From the NCBI GenBank assembly GCA_963576725.1, contig OY755247.1, positions 10,874,534 through 10,938,533 of the forward strand: a stretch of DNA of 64,000 nucleotides, given 5' to 3'. Numbering within the stretch: the stretch's first letter is position 1; each line of letters begins with the position of its first letter. The notes below the pieces were generated by a model that ran no database searches, had not been told where the DNA came from, and worked only from the letters and a program-made list of their open reading frames with translations. Origin of the DNA: Azorinus chamasolen (lineage: Eukaryota > Mollusca > Bivalvia > Cardiida > Solecurtidae). Shown in pieces: positions 20,576 to 30,626 of the stretch. A program made the position numbers and the translations under genes.

Positions 20576-21270
20576 ACTACTAGTGGACATATTTCTAGAC
20601 TATCATTTGCTAAAGCTGCAGTCAATGTCAAGGTCAATGTCACAGAGATAGATACCAAATTAGTATGCGACAGCCCGCCTTCTATAGATGCATCTACTCA
20701 AGAAATTTGAAAAACCATAGTCCGGACGGAGTGCTAACCTATATATGCCCCCTCCCCGCCCACCCACCAACGCACCCAAACAAACACAAAACACACACAT
20801 GCGCGCGCGCACCTCCGGTACTCGGTTGAGAACTTATAAACCACAAATTGCAAAATGTTTCCGAAAATTAAAACTCCGTTTGCCATTTGCTAAAACTATT
20901 ACTGCACAAAATGCTTTAAATTGTTGAATAGGCATGCTTCATACAAAGGATATATTATCACTGTAAAACTGCTACATAATTAGAAACAAGTCTGTGTATA
21001 TATTTCCTTATTTCATAAACAAATGTGAAAAAATAATTGTCTGTACAACGTATATTTGTAAACATATATATAGCTGTGAAACTATCAGATCTGACAAGCC
21101 TACCATTTTGTCTTATGTCTCTAGGGCTTTAATTCTACTGGATTTAAAAACCACTAGTCTCTCATGTGTGTTTATTTATTTTGAAAGGAATAGGCGTGTG
21201 GCTCATAGTGTTATTATAGACTTATCTGTTTATACAGCAAAATCTGTCTTTAGCGTTCATGAAAACGAGG
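20576..21270. other. Unassigned DNA with a C-rich tract
   Basis: A C/A-rich low-complexity run with a gcgcgcgcgc core lies at about 20740-20815. Nothing else is recognisable. Confidence 0.4.
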
Positions 21271-21271
21271 T

Positions 21272-21420
21272 CTAATAATGGGTCTGTAATGCAGGTGGTA
21301 GCTTAATGCAGGTCAAATACAGTTTAATACAGGTATTGATAGACTAATACTGAAAGCTCCTATAGGAGCTTTCTAGATTTGTATTACTTTTGTCCTGCAT
21401 TAATTAGCCACTAGCGTTGA
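21272..21420. mobile_element. TA-family (I type) MITE, partial
   Basis: The arm 'gcaggtggtagcttaatgca' and its partner 'tcctgcattaattagccact' surround the apex agctcctataggagct. A small internal duplication lengthens the left arm. TIRs are not preserved. Confidence 0.6.
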
Positions 21421-21438
21421 AAGGGTCATATGCTCAAT

Positions 21439-21813
21439 AAAGGAATGACCGTATACCAAGTGTATGCACGGATATGACAACAGTATTGACACTATTGTGA
21501 CTCAGCACTCTAGTGAGTGATATACACCAATGGTATTCACAGATATGACAAGAGTATTGACACTATTGTGACTCGGCACTCTAGTGAGTGATATACACCA
21601 AGGGTATTCACGGATATGACAAGAGTATTGACACTATTGTGACTCGGCACTCTAGTGAGTGATATACACCAATGGTATTCACAGATATGACAAGAGTATT
21701 GACACTATTGTGACTCGGCACTCTAGTGAGTGATATACACCAATGGGTATTCACGGATATGACAAGAGTATTGACACTATTGTGACTCAGCACTCTAGTG
21801 AGTAATATACACC
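21439..21813 (+). repeat. 71-bp satellite-like tandem array, ~5 copies
   Basis: The marker cactctagtgag recurs at 21506, 21577, 21648, 21719 and 21791, giving periods of 71, 71, 71 and 72. Copies are nearly identical, which suggests recent expansion. The open frame on the minus strand is an artefact of the period. Confidence 0.9.
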
Positions 21814-21819
21814 TAGTTA

Positions 21820-22652
21820 TATCTACCAATAAATAGTGAAGACCCTGGTGAGACAGCTCCTGAAGTCTGATCAGGGTCTGAACTATTTACAAGTCGATTG
21901 TGTAACCAATGAATAAGAATACACCATGAGTATTCAAAGCATCGGCCTTCCTTGGATTTCTGAACCCAAGGGTGAGTTATTTCTATCCTTCATGAATTAA
22001 CGCACAATGATTTACGAAAAGATATAGATGGACTCGTAATGACCCTCAATTTCGGGATAAATTTGCAGCTCATTTTCTGGCCACTTTAGGTGTTAAAACA
22101 TCTACATCTCCAACAAAGTCGTCATTTTAAAGTACGTACGAAGTATGTACCGAATGGTAGTATGTCAGCCAGTGGAATTCGTTTTCTCAAAACATAATGC
22201 TAAAATAACCTAGCATCCATCAACTTGCATATGAATAGGCCTCCAATTTAACCCTTAAACTTGGATAATTGGGTCGCTGTATTTCTTGAGCGGAAAAACA
22301 GTGTTAAAAACCGCTCAACTTTGCCAGATACCAGTATTGTCTCGAATCTAATAAATGAATGGCTCAGATTAGTGAGACAACACAAAAATAACGGTTACAG
22401 CTTCATTAATTTTCTGCGTTATTTTCTGCATGAAACTACACGTCATAAGCATATTCTGACGTCATTGCAGATGCCACTGTTATAGGCATGTGACATGGAA
22501 GATGCGTGTATCGTCTATAGTATGTGACAGCTTTCTTACATGACCCATATGCCGAAAATCGCCGAGTATTCCGAACTGAAGGTGGGAGAAATATGTAATT
22601 ATACAGCAGGACATAGATAAATATATTTTAAAATTCAGAAATAGATGGGTAA
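21820..22652 (+). mobile_element. Family F pieces separated by ~660 bp
   Basis: The left part and collapsed hairpin lie at 21825-21922 (aatagtgaagaccctggtg...cagggtctgaactattt). The family's right end ('tatattttaaaattcaga', then 'gggtaaaaac') appears at 22587-22652. The intervening stretch is not part of F and is probably an insertion or a separate locus. Confidence 0.5.
21923..22586. other. Unassigned DNA inside the split F element
   Basis: It starts with one more degenerate trace of the 71-bp satellite (acaccatgagtattca). It then holds a small inverted pair (acgtacgaag/gtatgtacc) but no recognised gene. Confidence 0.4.
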
Positions 22653-22659
22653 AAACTAT

Positions 22660-22933
22660 TTTTATGTGTGGTTAAACATCGATATCTCGGATAACTTAAA
22701 CTACGAGATAACTCGAAGTATAAGTTTACAATAGAGAATTGTAATAAATGTAGCTTAATGCAGGTCAAAGTAATGCTGAAAGCTCCAAACGGGAGCTTTC
22801 AACATTACTTTAGACATGCATTAAGCTATGAACTTGAGAAAGTGTATAGATTATGAATCCAATGACTCGAACTTCTGTTATCTCGAAGTTATATGTATGG
22901 TTCATTAAAGTTCGAAATATCGAAGTTCATCTG
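22660..22933. mobile_element. Family N MITE
   Basis: The right end 'cgaaatatcgaagttcatctg' is followed by TA. The left end is decayed. The hairpin at 22750-22827 has the arm 'tagcttaatgcaggtcaaag' and the apex agctccaaacgggagct. Confidence 0.65.
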
Positions 22934-23922
22934 TATATAATTCAGTATGTTTATCAATCTATGACGACCGTAATTCCTAATTTAGGGAACATGTTGATAA
23001 AATCTCCAATTTAGTAAATTGTGTTATCGGGATAATGGGCAATTTGAATGCTCGTATAATTCCATTAAATTTGAAAGTCGTGTTAATTTCTGAGGTAAAT
23101 GCATTGGAAAATTGGTTGATATCAACACTATGCTATCTGTTAATAGCGTGAGTATTTGCACAAGAGTGAGACCATCCTTTGATTCGTTTAATTATATTGC
23201 ATTTTCCAAGGCACCTCTTCACATGACAAAGACTCAGTTGTACTAGCAGCTACTACTCCGCTCGTTTAACGATGTCTTACCATATATATCACATTTTATA
23301 CTGTAATAAATCTACCGATCTATCTAATTGTAAGACGTTTGTAGGAGATCCTCTGGATAATGCCGCGCCAATATGCTGAACGGCATTGCGTCACCAATGT
23401 AAGTTTATGTCACGGCCTCAGCTCAAGTGGTGGTAATTGGGGCTTGTTGCCCTCAATGTACGTGACAACAATATTTGTGAGTTCTACTTGATTAGCAGAG
23501 TATCAAATGATATAGAGATTCTATTTAGCCAGGTTCATCAGCTATGTGCCTTATTGTTGAAAGAGAAGCATTCAGTAAATAGTTGTCAAGTATCTGTAGC
23601 ATTGGACCAGTACGAAGAATTGTCGCAGTACCCGAGTTCAGTACAAATCCGAAGAATACCAGTATTTGCTCAGGAAGAAACTTATTTTTTTTCTTGATTG
23701 TTGGTAAAAGCAATTTGTTTAAGTAAGTCTCTTGAAAACATTTTAAAGACACCCTTACAAATAAATAAATTTTAATGAAGGAGTCGCTTAGATATACCAC
23801 TAATGAAAGTCATTTTGATCTCAAAATGTATGTCAATGAAATAACTGGTTTTAATCAGTTTGCATGTATAAACATCTTTGGAGCACGTCCTAAACCATTT
23901 GTTAAACATGCTTATTGAAAAT
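22934..23922. other. Repeat-poor unassigned DNA
   Basis: The stretch at 23437-23697 has an open frame of 86 codons, but I recognise no domain and see no convincing splice context. No repeat family from elsewhere in the window recurs here. Confidence 0.35.
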
Positions 23923-24036
23923 AATTACTGCTATTACTACTGCTTACTACTGCCACTGCTACAACAACTACTACTACTACTTTTACTACTGCTACTACAT
24001 CTACTACTACTGCTACTACTACCTCTATAACTACCT

Positions 24037-24084
<48 letters not shown>

Positions 24085-24302
24085 TACTACTACTAGTACT
24101 ACTACCAGCACTACTACTACTGCTGCTGCTACTACTACTACCAACACTACTACCACATGTGCCATTACTACTACCACTATTACTACTAATACTACTACTG
24201 CTGCTAACTATTGCTACTACTGCTACTACATCTACTACTACTGTTACTACTGCTAATACCTCTACCTCTACCACTACCTCTACCACTACCTCTACTACTA
24301 CA

Positions 24303-24333
<31 letters not shown>

Positions 24334-24539
24334 ACACTACTACTGCTGCTGCTGCTACTACTACTGTTACTACTATAATACTACCACATGTGCCATTACT
24401 ACTACATGTACCACTATTACTACTAATACTACTACTGCTGCTAACTATTGCTACTACATCTACTACTACTGTTACTACTGATACTACTTCTACCTCTATA
24501 ACTACCTCTTCCACTACCTCTAATACTACTACTACTACT

Positions 24540-24573
<34 letters not shown>

Positions 24574-24805
24574 CAACACTACTACTGCTGTTGCTGCTGT
24601 TGCTGCTGCCCCTGCTGCTACTACTACTACTACTACTGTTACTATTATACTACTACCACATGTGGCATTACTACTACCACTAACACTACTACAGCTATTA
24701 CTACTGCCACTACTACCACCACTACTACTACTACTACTAAAATACTACTACTACCGCTACTACTACTATTACTACTACTTCTACTACGGCTGCTACTACT
24801 ACTGT

Positions 24806-24840
<35 letters not shown>

Positions 24841-25034
24841 AAATACTTGTAGATCTACTGCTGCTTCTACTGTCACTACTACCACCACTACTTTTACTAC
24901 TGCATCTGATCCTACTACAACTAGTCAACTACTACTACTTTTACAACTACTGTTACTAGACTACCACTTAGTCTAGTACAACTACTACTTTTTCTACTAC
25001 TACTACCACCAACATCACTACCACCAAAACTACT
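23923..25034. repeat. 1.1-kb imperfect CTA/TAC trinucleotide microsatellite
   Basis: Nearly every triplet is a one-base variant of cta (ctg, cca, cac). It includes higher-order repeats such as the stretch with 'accacatgtgccattactac' at about 24152 and 24386. Long Ser/Thr/Val open frames are artefacts of the triplet period. Confidence 0.95.
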
Positions 25035-25815
25035 AATTAAAGCAGAAGCAGAAAGCTATTGTTCTATCGTAAAATGTGTGAATATAACATTTGCATGTAT
25101 GTTGTAGATTACTAGAAAATAGAATGACAAAATTAAATACTTAAATCATTCAAATTTCTAAACATTTTTATTGTCAAAACATAAATGAAGGCATGCTCTG
25201 AAAATGGCCCCTATTATTAGAGACTTAGCAAATCAAATATTGTCTGGTAAACATATGACAAACTTAATACCTGATGTTTTTCCTTAAAAAAAATCCTTGT
25301 CATGATCGAATATGTGATAATCTTTTGTAAACAGTTAGGAGGTATGTTTTTTGGTTCTTATATCAAACAAATCGTCAAACAGACGACACGTTTTGCAGAC
25401 GACAATACTTTGCAGCGAAAGAGTAGAAACACCTGCACAAATTTTGAACCAACAACACAAAAATTTGAACAATAGCACACAAATCAACACACACACATGC
25501 TTGCGCACGCACGAACATACACACACGCGCATATTTTCTCAGCTTAATCTAAACTGTTTGCCAAGGTAACCACAGATCGCTAACGACAACAAAATCAATG
25601 CTATAGTGATAATAAGGATCCTCATGTAAGACAATTGATGCAATATTTCCAACTTGCAATTGCCTGTAATTGCAAATACAAATTTCAACAAGACAAACTG
25701 TCTTCATTTATCTCAATTATTGTATTTATTTCCCTATTACAAAAAAGACGAACAATATAAGATGAAGCCTGTAAGTATGTGGTATTGACGTATTTATTCC
25801 CACAAACCCATACTA
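25035..25815. other. AT-rich unassigned DNA
   Basis: A short CA-rich tract lies at 25483-25530. Nothing else is recognised. Confidence 0.4.
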
Positions 25816-25819
25816 AGGA

Positions 25820-25886
25820 AATGTGAAAACAGTGTAGACCCATATCAGGGGCTCCTACAAAAGCGTTTTATCAGGATTTGCACTAC
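25820..25886. mobile_element. TTAA-family hairpin fragment
   Basis: aacagtgtagacccatatca and ttatcaggatttgcactac surround ggggctcctacaaaagcg. The mixture of A- and B-like arms makes the family uncertain. Confidence 0.4.
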
Positions 25887-25952
25887 ATTAAAACCTCTCT
25901 ATAACGGCCACTAACTTACATCAAGTATTTTGTGTTAAAAGCAGGGGGTTGT
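25887..25952. mobile_element. Family G left-end fragment
   Basis: 'ttaaaacctctctataacgg' runs to 'ttgtgttaaaagcagggg', then the sequence departs from G. Confidence 0.55.
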
Positions 25953-26673
25953 GTGATATAGCGGTATTATTATAACGACACCATACCTTAGGTTGTTATC
26001 TTTATTTCTCAAACCTAGAGATATGAGAACTGGCAGCATGTTCCTTACTTCTTAAGCCAGTCTCAAGCCAGACTGAAGCCAGCCTTCATTAGCTGTCATT
26101 TTAGAGCTGTTTATATACAAAGTTAGTGAACCAGGAAAACCCATCCAAATGCATAACTGACCTTTACTTGATATTAGTAAGTATGATTATGGCTGGTCAC
26201 TTACAAATGTACCACCGCATAATCCACCTGAACTGGTTCTTTTCACCATCTTTCTTTTACTGCGAAATTGTAGCATTGGAATGTCATTGGCGAAGACTGA
26301 GTCAGTCAATAGGCGTGCTCCACGTGTTACACGGCTAACCCGCGACGATAGTTTACCTGTCACGCCTCGCTCACTGCACACTCCATGTCGAGTCGGCTGT
26401 TTACATGTACATGTACGTGTGGACTAACGACACAGAGGGAGTGTTGTTTTGTTGTTTATTTCTATGACCCTGGACTAATACACACGATTTTAACCCCTCT
26501 CTCAACCAGGAGAATGAATGTCTATATATGCATATTCAATTATGAAATTATCCCCATGGTGTATACTTGTATACCGGGGTGTAAATAAAGATTTGTTCTG
26601 TTCTCTCTGTTCTGTTCAAAAGCCGTGTGGCATTAGCCTGCTAATAATCCCCATATTTACAAGAGAATATTAC
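25953..26673. other. Unassigned DNA with a possible retroposon tail
   Basis: At 26563-26618, 'gtgtaaataaagatttgttc' is followed by repeated TTCTG/TCTCTG units. An aataaa plus pentamer tail is typical of 3' ends of non-LTR elements, but no upstream coding remnant is seen. Confidence 0.4.
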
Positions 26674-26766
26674 AGTTGCTTAAAACAAGGTGAAAGTGAA
26701 AGCTTTAAGCAGCCACTTGCCGTAATATACCAACTAATTAACACAGTTTAGTGGCCGTTATAACGT
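26674..26766. mobile_element. Family G right-arm fragment
   Basis: 'ttaagcagccacttgccgta' leads to 'cacagtttagtggccgttat'. The terminal CTG is missing. Confidence 0.5.
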
Positions 26767-26797
26767 TTTTGCTCAACAAATGAATGTCAATGATGTA

Positions 26798-27001
26798 CAG
26801 TAAAACCTCTCTATAACGGCCACTAAATTATGTTAATTAGTTGGTATTTAGGGCAGGTGACCGCCTAAAGCAAAGTGAAAGTAGAACAGAACGCTCCTAT
26901 TGGAGCGTTCTGTTTTACTTTCACCTTGCTTTAAGCAACCACCTGTCTTTAACACAAAATACTTTATGTAAATTAGTGGCTGTTATAGAGAGGTTTTACT
27001 G
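26798..27001. mobile_element. G3: family G TA MITE, complete (204 bp)
   Basis: cagtaaaacctctctataac ... tagagaggttttactg with TA on each side. The hairpin has the apex cgctcctattggagcg. Length and layout equal G1. Confidence 0.85.
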
Positions 27002-27015
27002 TATATAAAAATATA

Positions 27016-27105
27016 GCTGAACTTAAATATCTCGAACCTCAAGGGACCGTACAAATTACTTCGAAATAATAGAAATTCGAGTCAACCGATTTCTAATCTG
27101 GAGTA
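27016..27105 (+). mobile_element. Family N left fragment
   Basis: The sequence 'gctgaacttaaatatctcga' runs to 'aaccgatttctaatctgg' and stops before the hairpin. Confidence 0.5.
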
Positions 27106-27412
27106 AAGGCTTAAATTAGAACAAACAGATTCATACCAAGTAATGTGTGTTTCCATAACAGTTTTGTAAGAACCTTTTATAACATGTCACTATATTTGTT
27201 CTCAACAGATTTGTTCTACCCACAACGCAAACTACGCTGAATTGAGATTTCTATCCCGATTGATTTTTACACGATACGAAAACCCTGAAAAGTTTTATCG
27301 CTCTCCTTCAGACAATTAAGTAGTTTATGTTGAAGACCGATATTATGGCAATGACTGCAAAATTATTTCACGTTGAAGACCAATATAAGACAATGCCTGT
27401 GTAAATGTTTCA

Positions 27413-27544
27413 AATTCTGAAAGGAGGTGATCCCCCGAGAGCAAAAATTGCAACACAAAAAGACAAAATTGCAGACTCGGTTTTATTGAGTCTGTTCATG
27501 AACAGTAATTGAATGTGCAACACTGCTCACGCCCCCTAGCACCG
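27413..27544 (+). repeat. K1: family K repeat
   Basis: 'attctgaaaggaggtgatcc' leads to a short inverted pair cagactc/gagtctg at 27473-27493 and ends 'cacgccccctagcaccg'. Relatives lie at 42833-43038 and 49072-49219. I cannot place the class. Confidence 0.6.
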
Positions 27545-27617
27545 AGTTTGGAGTTCTGAGGAGCGCCAGCGGAATGCAAATGTAGGCTGCGTGTCCAGAA
27601 TTGCCAGAAATGAAATA

Positions 27618-27832
27618 CAGTAAAACCCCGCTAATGCGACCACCAAAAAAGGGCGTACTTCTGGGTGGCAGAGGCAGGTGGTAGCTTAATGCAGGACGAA
27701 AGTTATGCAGAAAGCTCCTATAGGAGCTTTCTGCATAACTTTCGTCCTGCATTAAGCAACCACCTGCTTAAAACGACACCAGTGGCTGTTTATTAAGTGG
27801 TCGCATTAGCGGGGTTTTACTGTACAGGAAAA
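27618..27832. mobile_element. Family I TA MITE, complete (215 bp)
   Basis: cagtaaaaccccgctaatgc ... gcggggttttactg with TA on each side. The near-perfect 94-bp hairpin at 27673-27766 has the arm 'gcaggtggtagcttaatgca' and the apex agctcctataggagct. The outer 'cgctaatgcgaccac' pairs with 'gtggtcgcattagcg'. Confidence 0.85.
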
Positions 27833-27834
27833 CC

Positions 27835-27960
27835 TCTCTTAACCAAACGTTCGCTTTAGTATAATTATCGGTCTTGGAGACAGGTGGTGGCTTAATGCAC
27901 GGTGAGAACCACGCAGAAAGTTGCTCTAGGAGCTTTTGGCATGACTTTCAACAAACCGAG
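27835..27960 (-). mobile_element. Family H MITE, half copy
   Basis: 'caggaaaacctctcttaacc' abuts the I element through one TA (27833-27834). It continues to the apex gctctaggagc and dissolves after 27950. Confidence 0.6.
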
Positions 27961-28155
27961 GAATGAAAGTAAATACATGTTGGATTTCACGAGACTGATT
28001 ATTTCATGACACTTTAAAAGAATTTCGCTTTCTCAGACCGACAAAAACAGTTACTATGTTATACAGAATACACAGAATATGCACATACCGTCCGTTGACT
28101 ATTCCCCCAGATGACGGGGCACATATTCGTTTATGGTAATTCTTGCAAGAATATT

Positions 28156-28376
28156 CATTTCGGCGCAAAATTTCTAATTGTCGCCTGCAAACTAAATTTA
28201 TTAAATAATTCGGTTAAATAAGGAAATGAGATAAATAAATGCAAACGGAATAAAGCACATAAATAGAAAGAGAGTTTGAGACAAAGAATGAAGTCCCTGA
28301 TCAGACGCCGCATTGAAAAGGCTTCGTCTGATCTGGGACTACACTATTTGTCATGTTGCAATTTTGCGATATCTGC
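28156..28376 (-). mobile_element. Family C TTAA MITE, aged
   Basis: The end 'tttcggcgcaaaatttctaa' and 'gagataaataaatgcaaacg' are family C. The hairpin at 28288-28350 has CCTGATC left and GATCTGGG right, with the apex cgccgcattgaaaaggcttcg. Confidence 0.7.
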
Positions 28377-28465
28377 ACCCCATACAGTGGTTATACCGCC
28401 AATGGACAAGACGATCCTGTATTGGAAAGCACATGTACTTGATTTAATTGCTCTCACTTTGCAAA

Positions 28466-28698
28466 TTAACCCATTCCCTCACATTGCCGCCTTTTGATGC
28501 CTCTGTAAAAGTCACGTTTTGAAACCATTGTGATAAACAGAGTAAAAATTAATGTTCTATATATCACAAAGGTTTCAAAACTACACAGTTCTAAAATTTA
28601 CTATTTTGCTAATGAATGCTCATTTTCGGTTGATATATTCAAAGAGACTCGGTCTAAAATTCTAAAAAGATGGTCTAGCCTATGACGTAATGGGTTAA
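28466..28698 (+). mobile_element. D4: family D TTAA MITE, apex eroded
   Basis: TTAA lies at both edges. The hairpin outer arms remain (accattgtgataaa/atatatcacaaaggt) but the gctcctataggagc apex is replaced by taaaaattaatg. Confidence 0.75.
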
Positions 28699-28809
28699 GC
28701 AATAGAGAGAAAGTGCTATTGACCATAACCATTTCGCCGTCATTTATTACCGCCTGCAAAACAATGTCATTTGTTTCGGTTTCCGTGGTTGCATTTTATT
28801 TCCCCTTTT

Positions 28810-28898
28810 ATTTCAAAACACATAATCACAGTATCAAACAGTTTGAATCCAGATCCAGTTTGATACCGAAGATTTGCCGATGACAGTGAAAGTGTTAA
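28810..28898. mobile_element. Family E collapsed copy
   Basis: gtatcaaacagtttgaatcc is followed at once by agatccagtttgatac and then the right end 'cagtgaaagtgttaa' with TTAA. Confidence 0.5.
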
Positions 28899-29118
28899 CT
28901 CTGACCATACTCGTTATTCTACCATTAACGCTCAATAAAACTCATATAGATTTGATATATCGTCATCTTTGATCAGACATATTGGCTATGAATGTCAAAA
29001 ACAAGCTTGTCCATTTCAATGCTGATATAAACATTGTTTATAATAGTACTCAGAACAAACTGCTGAAACGTGAATCTGCAGAATAATTAAAACTGACGAC
29101 TCCCTTTCTGAATATTAA

Positions 29119-29336
29119 TTAACCCTTTCCTCCATAAATGCGCCTTTCTACGCCTCTGTAAAAGTCATCTATTGAAACCATTGTGATAAATAGATAAATA
29201 AATAAATGCTCTATTTGTCATAATGGTTTCAAATTACTAAATTCTAAAAAAATCCTTTTCTTTAGTTAATGCCCCTTTTCGATAGATTTATTCGAAGAGG
29301 TTGGATCTAAAAATAGCTTATGAGGGAATGAGTTAA
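29119..29336 (+). mobile_element. D5: family D hairpin with a family A-type left end
   Basis: TTAA lies at both edges. The left end 'ccctttcctccataaatgcg' with 'cgcctttctacgcc' is the A2 short end, while the interior and right end are family D. The apex is eroded to aaataaataaatgc. Confidence 0.7.
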
Positions 29337-29388
29337 ACAAACAGTTGTATCAAACTTGATCACTGAATAAAATAATTTTTATGACAAA

Positions 29389-29430
29389 CATTGCAGACCC
29401 TGGTCAAAGGGCTCCAATAGGAGATATTAG
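29389..29430. mobile_element. Family A hairpin fragment
   Basis: 'gcagaccctggtcaaagg' is followed by gctccaataggag. No more of the element remains. Confidence 0.4.
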
Positions 29431-29572
29431 CAAATATCCTATAAACACAGTTCCCGCACGTTAACAGACAAGTGTGATCATTAACTCTCATTCCACTGTG
29501 GAAAAAAATACTGTCTGCTCACATGTGATACAATTTTGACTACCTTCTATTTGAGCAAGTGTTTAACCAATT

Positions 29573-29793
29573 CCTCCATAGGCTTATTTTAGACCCAACC
29601 TCTTTGAATGAATCTACCGAAAAGGAGCATTTACTAGAGAAAAGGAAGTTTTTAGAATTTTTGTAGTTTGAAACCATTGTGATAAAAAAGAGCATTTGCT
29701 CCTATAGGAGCAAATGCCTTATTCATCACAATGGTTTCATAAAGTGACTTTTACAGAGGCGTAGAAAGGCGTATTTATGGAGGAGATGGTTAA
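29573..29793 (-). mobile_element. D6: family D hairpin with a family A-type right end
   Basis: TTAA lies at both edges. The hairpin at 29671-29738 has the apex tgctcctataggagca. The right end 'gcgtagaaaggcgtatttat' plus ggagga is that of A2, not of D1-D3. Confidence 0.75.
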
Positions 29794-29797
29794 GGAA

Positions 29798-29912
29798 TTA
29801 ATGACAAAGTTTCCAACAGTATCGATCCTGATGAGACACTAAGTTTCTTATCGCCTCATTTGGGTTCAATCTGTTTTGAAATGCTAGTCAAGGCGTAACG
29901 AGAGAAGGGTGA
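29798..29912 (-). mobile_element. Family E partial copy
   Basis: TTAA at 29798-29801, then a hairpin at 29818-29878 with GATCCTGATGAGAC left and gcctcatttggg right. The end 'aacgagagaagggtg' has decayed. Confidence 0.5.
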
Positions 29913-30442
29913 ATAAGAACAGAAGAGAGCAGATTTTATTGAAAACTTATACAATAGTACATCGTCTTGTTAACATATGATGCAGACATTTTTCGCAATC
30001 ATGTGAATATGAACAGGGCACTGTATATCTAGATATAGTAAATATAAACAACACCATATGATTGTTAATTAATCAGTAAATATACTGATGATGATCAATA
30101 CAGTAAATTTATTAAGAATTTAAAACTCAGTATGTTTCTTAAACTAATTGCTTCTTTAATATAGCTTGAACATTTTATCAACACATGTATATGTCTAGTT
30201 TAAAATTTTATTAATTCAATATTTTTATTCATAGACGGTCTAACATAATATTGTTTTAAGTTTAGCTTACATTATTCAATATATCTGGGACATATTCATA
30301 TATAAAATGGTGCTCATCTTCTAAATCTAAAAGGTTATATCATTGACGATATCGCTGCTCAATCGATAAGAACATTTGTTATCGGTAAATAATGATCGAT
30401 AATCGGTACTTGCAGTCGATCAGAGTTTCAGGGGAGATTTTG
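29913..30442. other. Very AT-rich unassigned DNA
   Basis: No repeat family from the window recurs here and no gene is supported. Small inverted pairs such as atcgataa/ttatcgat occur near 30360-30400. Confidence 0.4.
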
Positions 30443-30626
30443 TTAACCCATTCTTGATACCAATACCTTTTCATGCATTTGCAAACAGAGTAGACCCAAA
30501 TCAGACGGCTCCTATAAGAGCCGTCTGATCAGGGCCTGCTCTGTTCGCTTAAGGAATTTGATAGATTAGCTTCTGTACTTTCTAAAATGGCTATAATATT
30601 CCACCTTCCATATTCTATTACAACTA

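Noticed and set aside
21608..21829. Repetitive 73-codon frame
   Set aside because: It is the 71-bp satellite read through with shifts; there is no family resemblance.
23437..23697. 86-codon frame as a gene
   Set aside because: No domain, no splice signals I trust and no start context; length is within chance for this AT content.
23912..24683. Long open frames rich in Ser/Thr/Val/Leu
   Set aside because: They are read out of a triplet microsatellite and exist in several frames on both strands.
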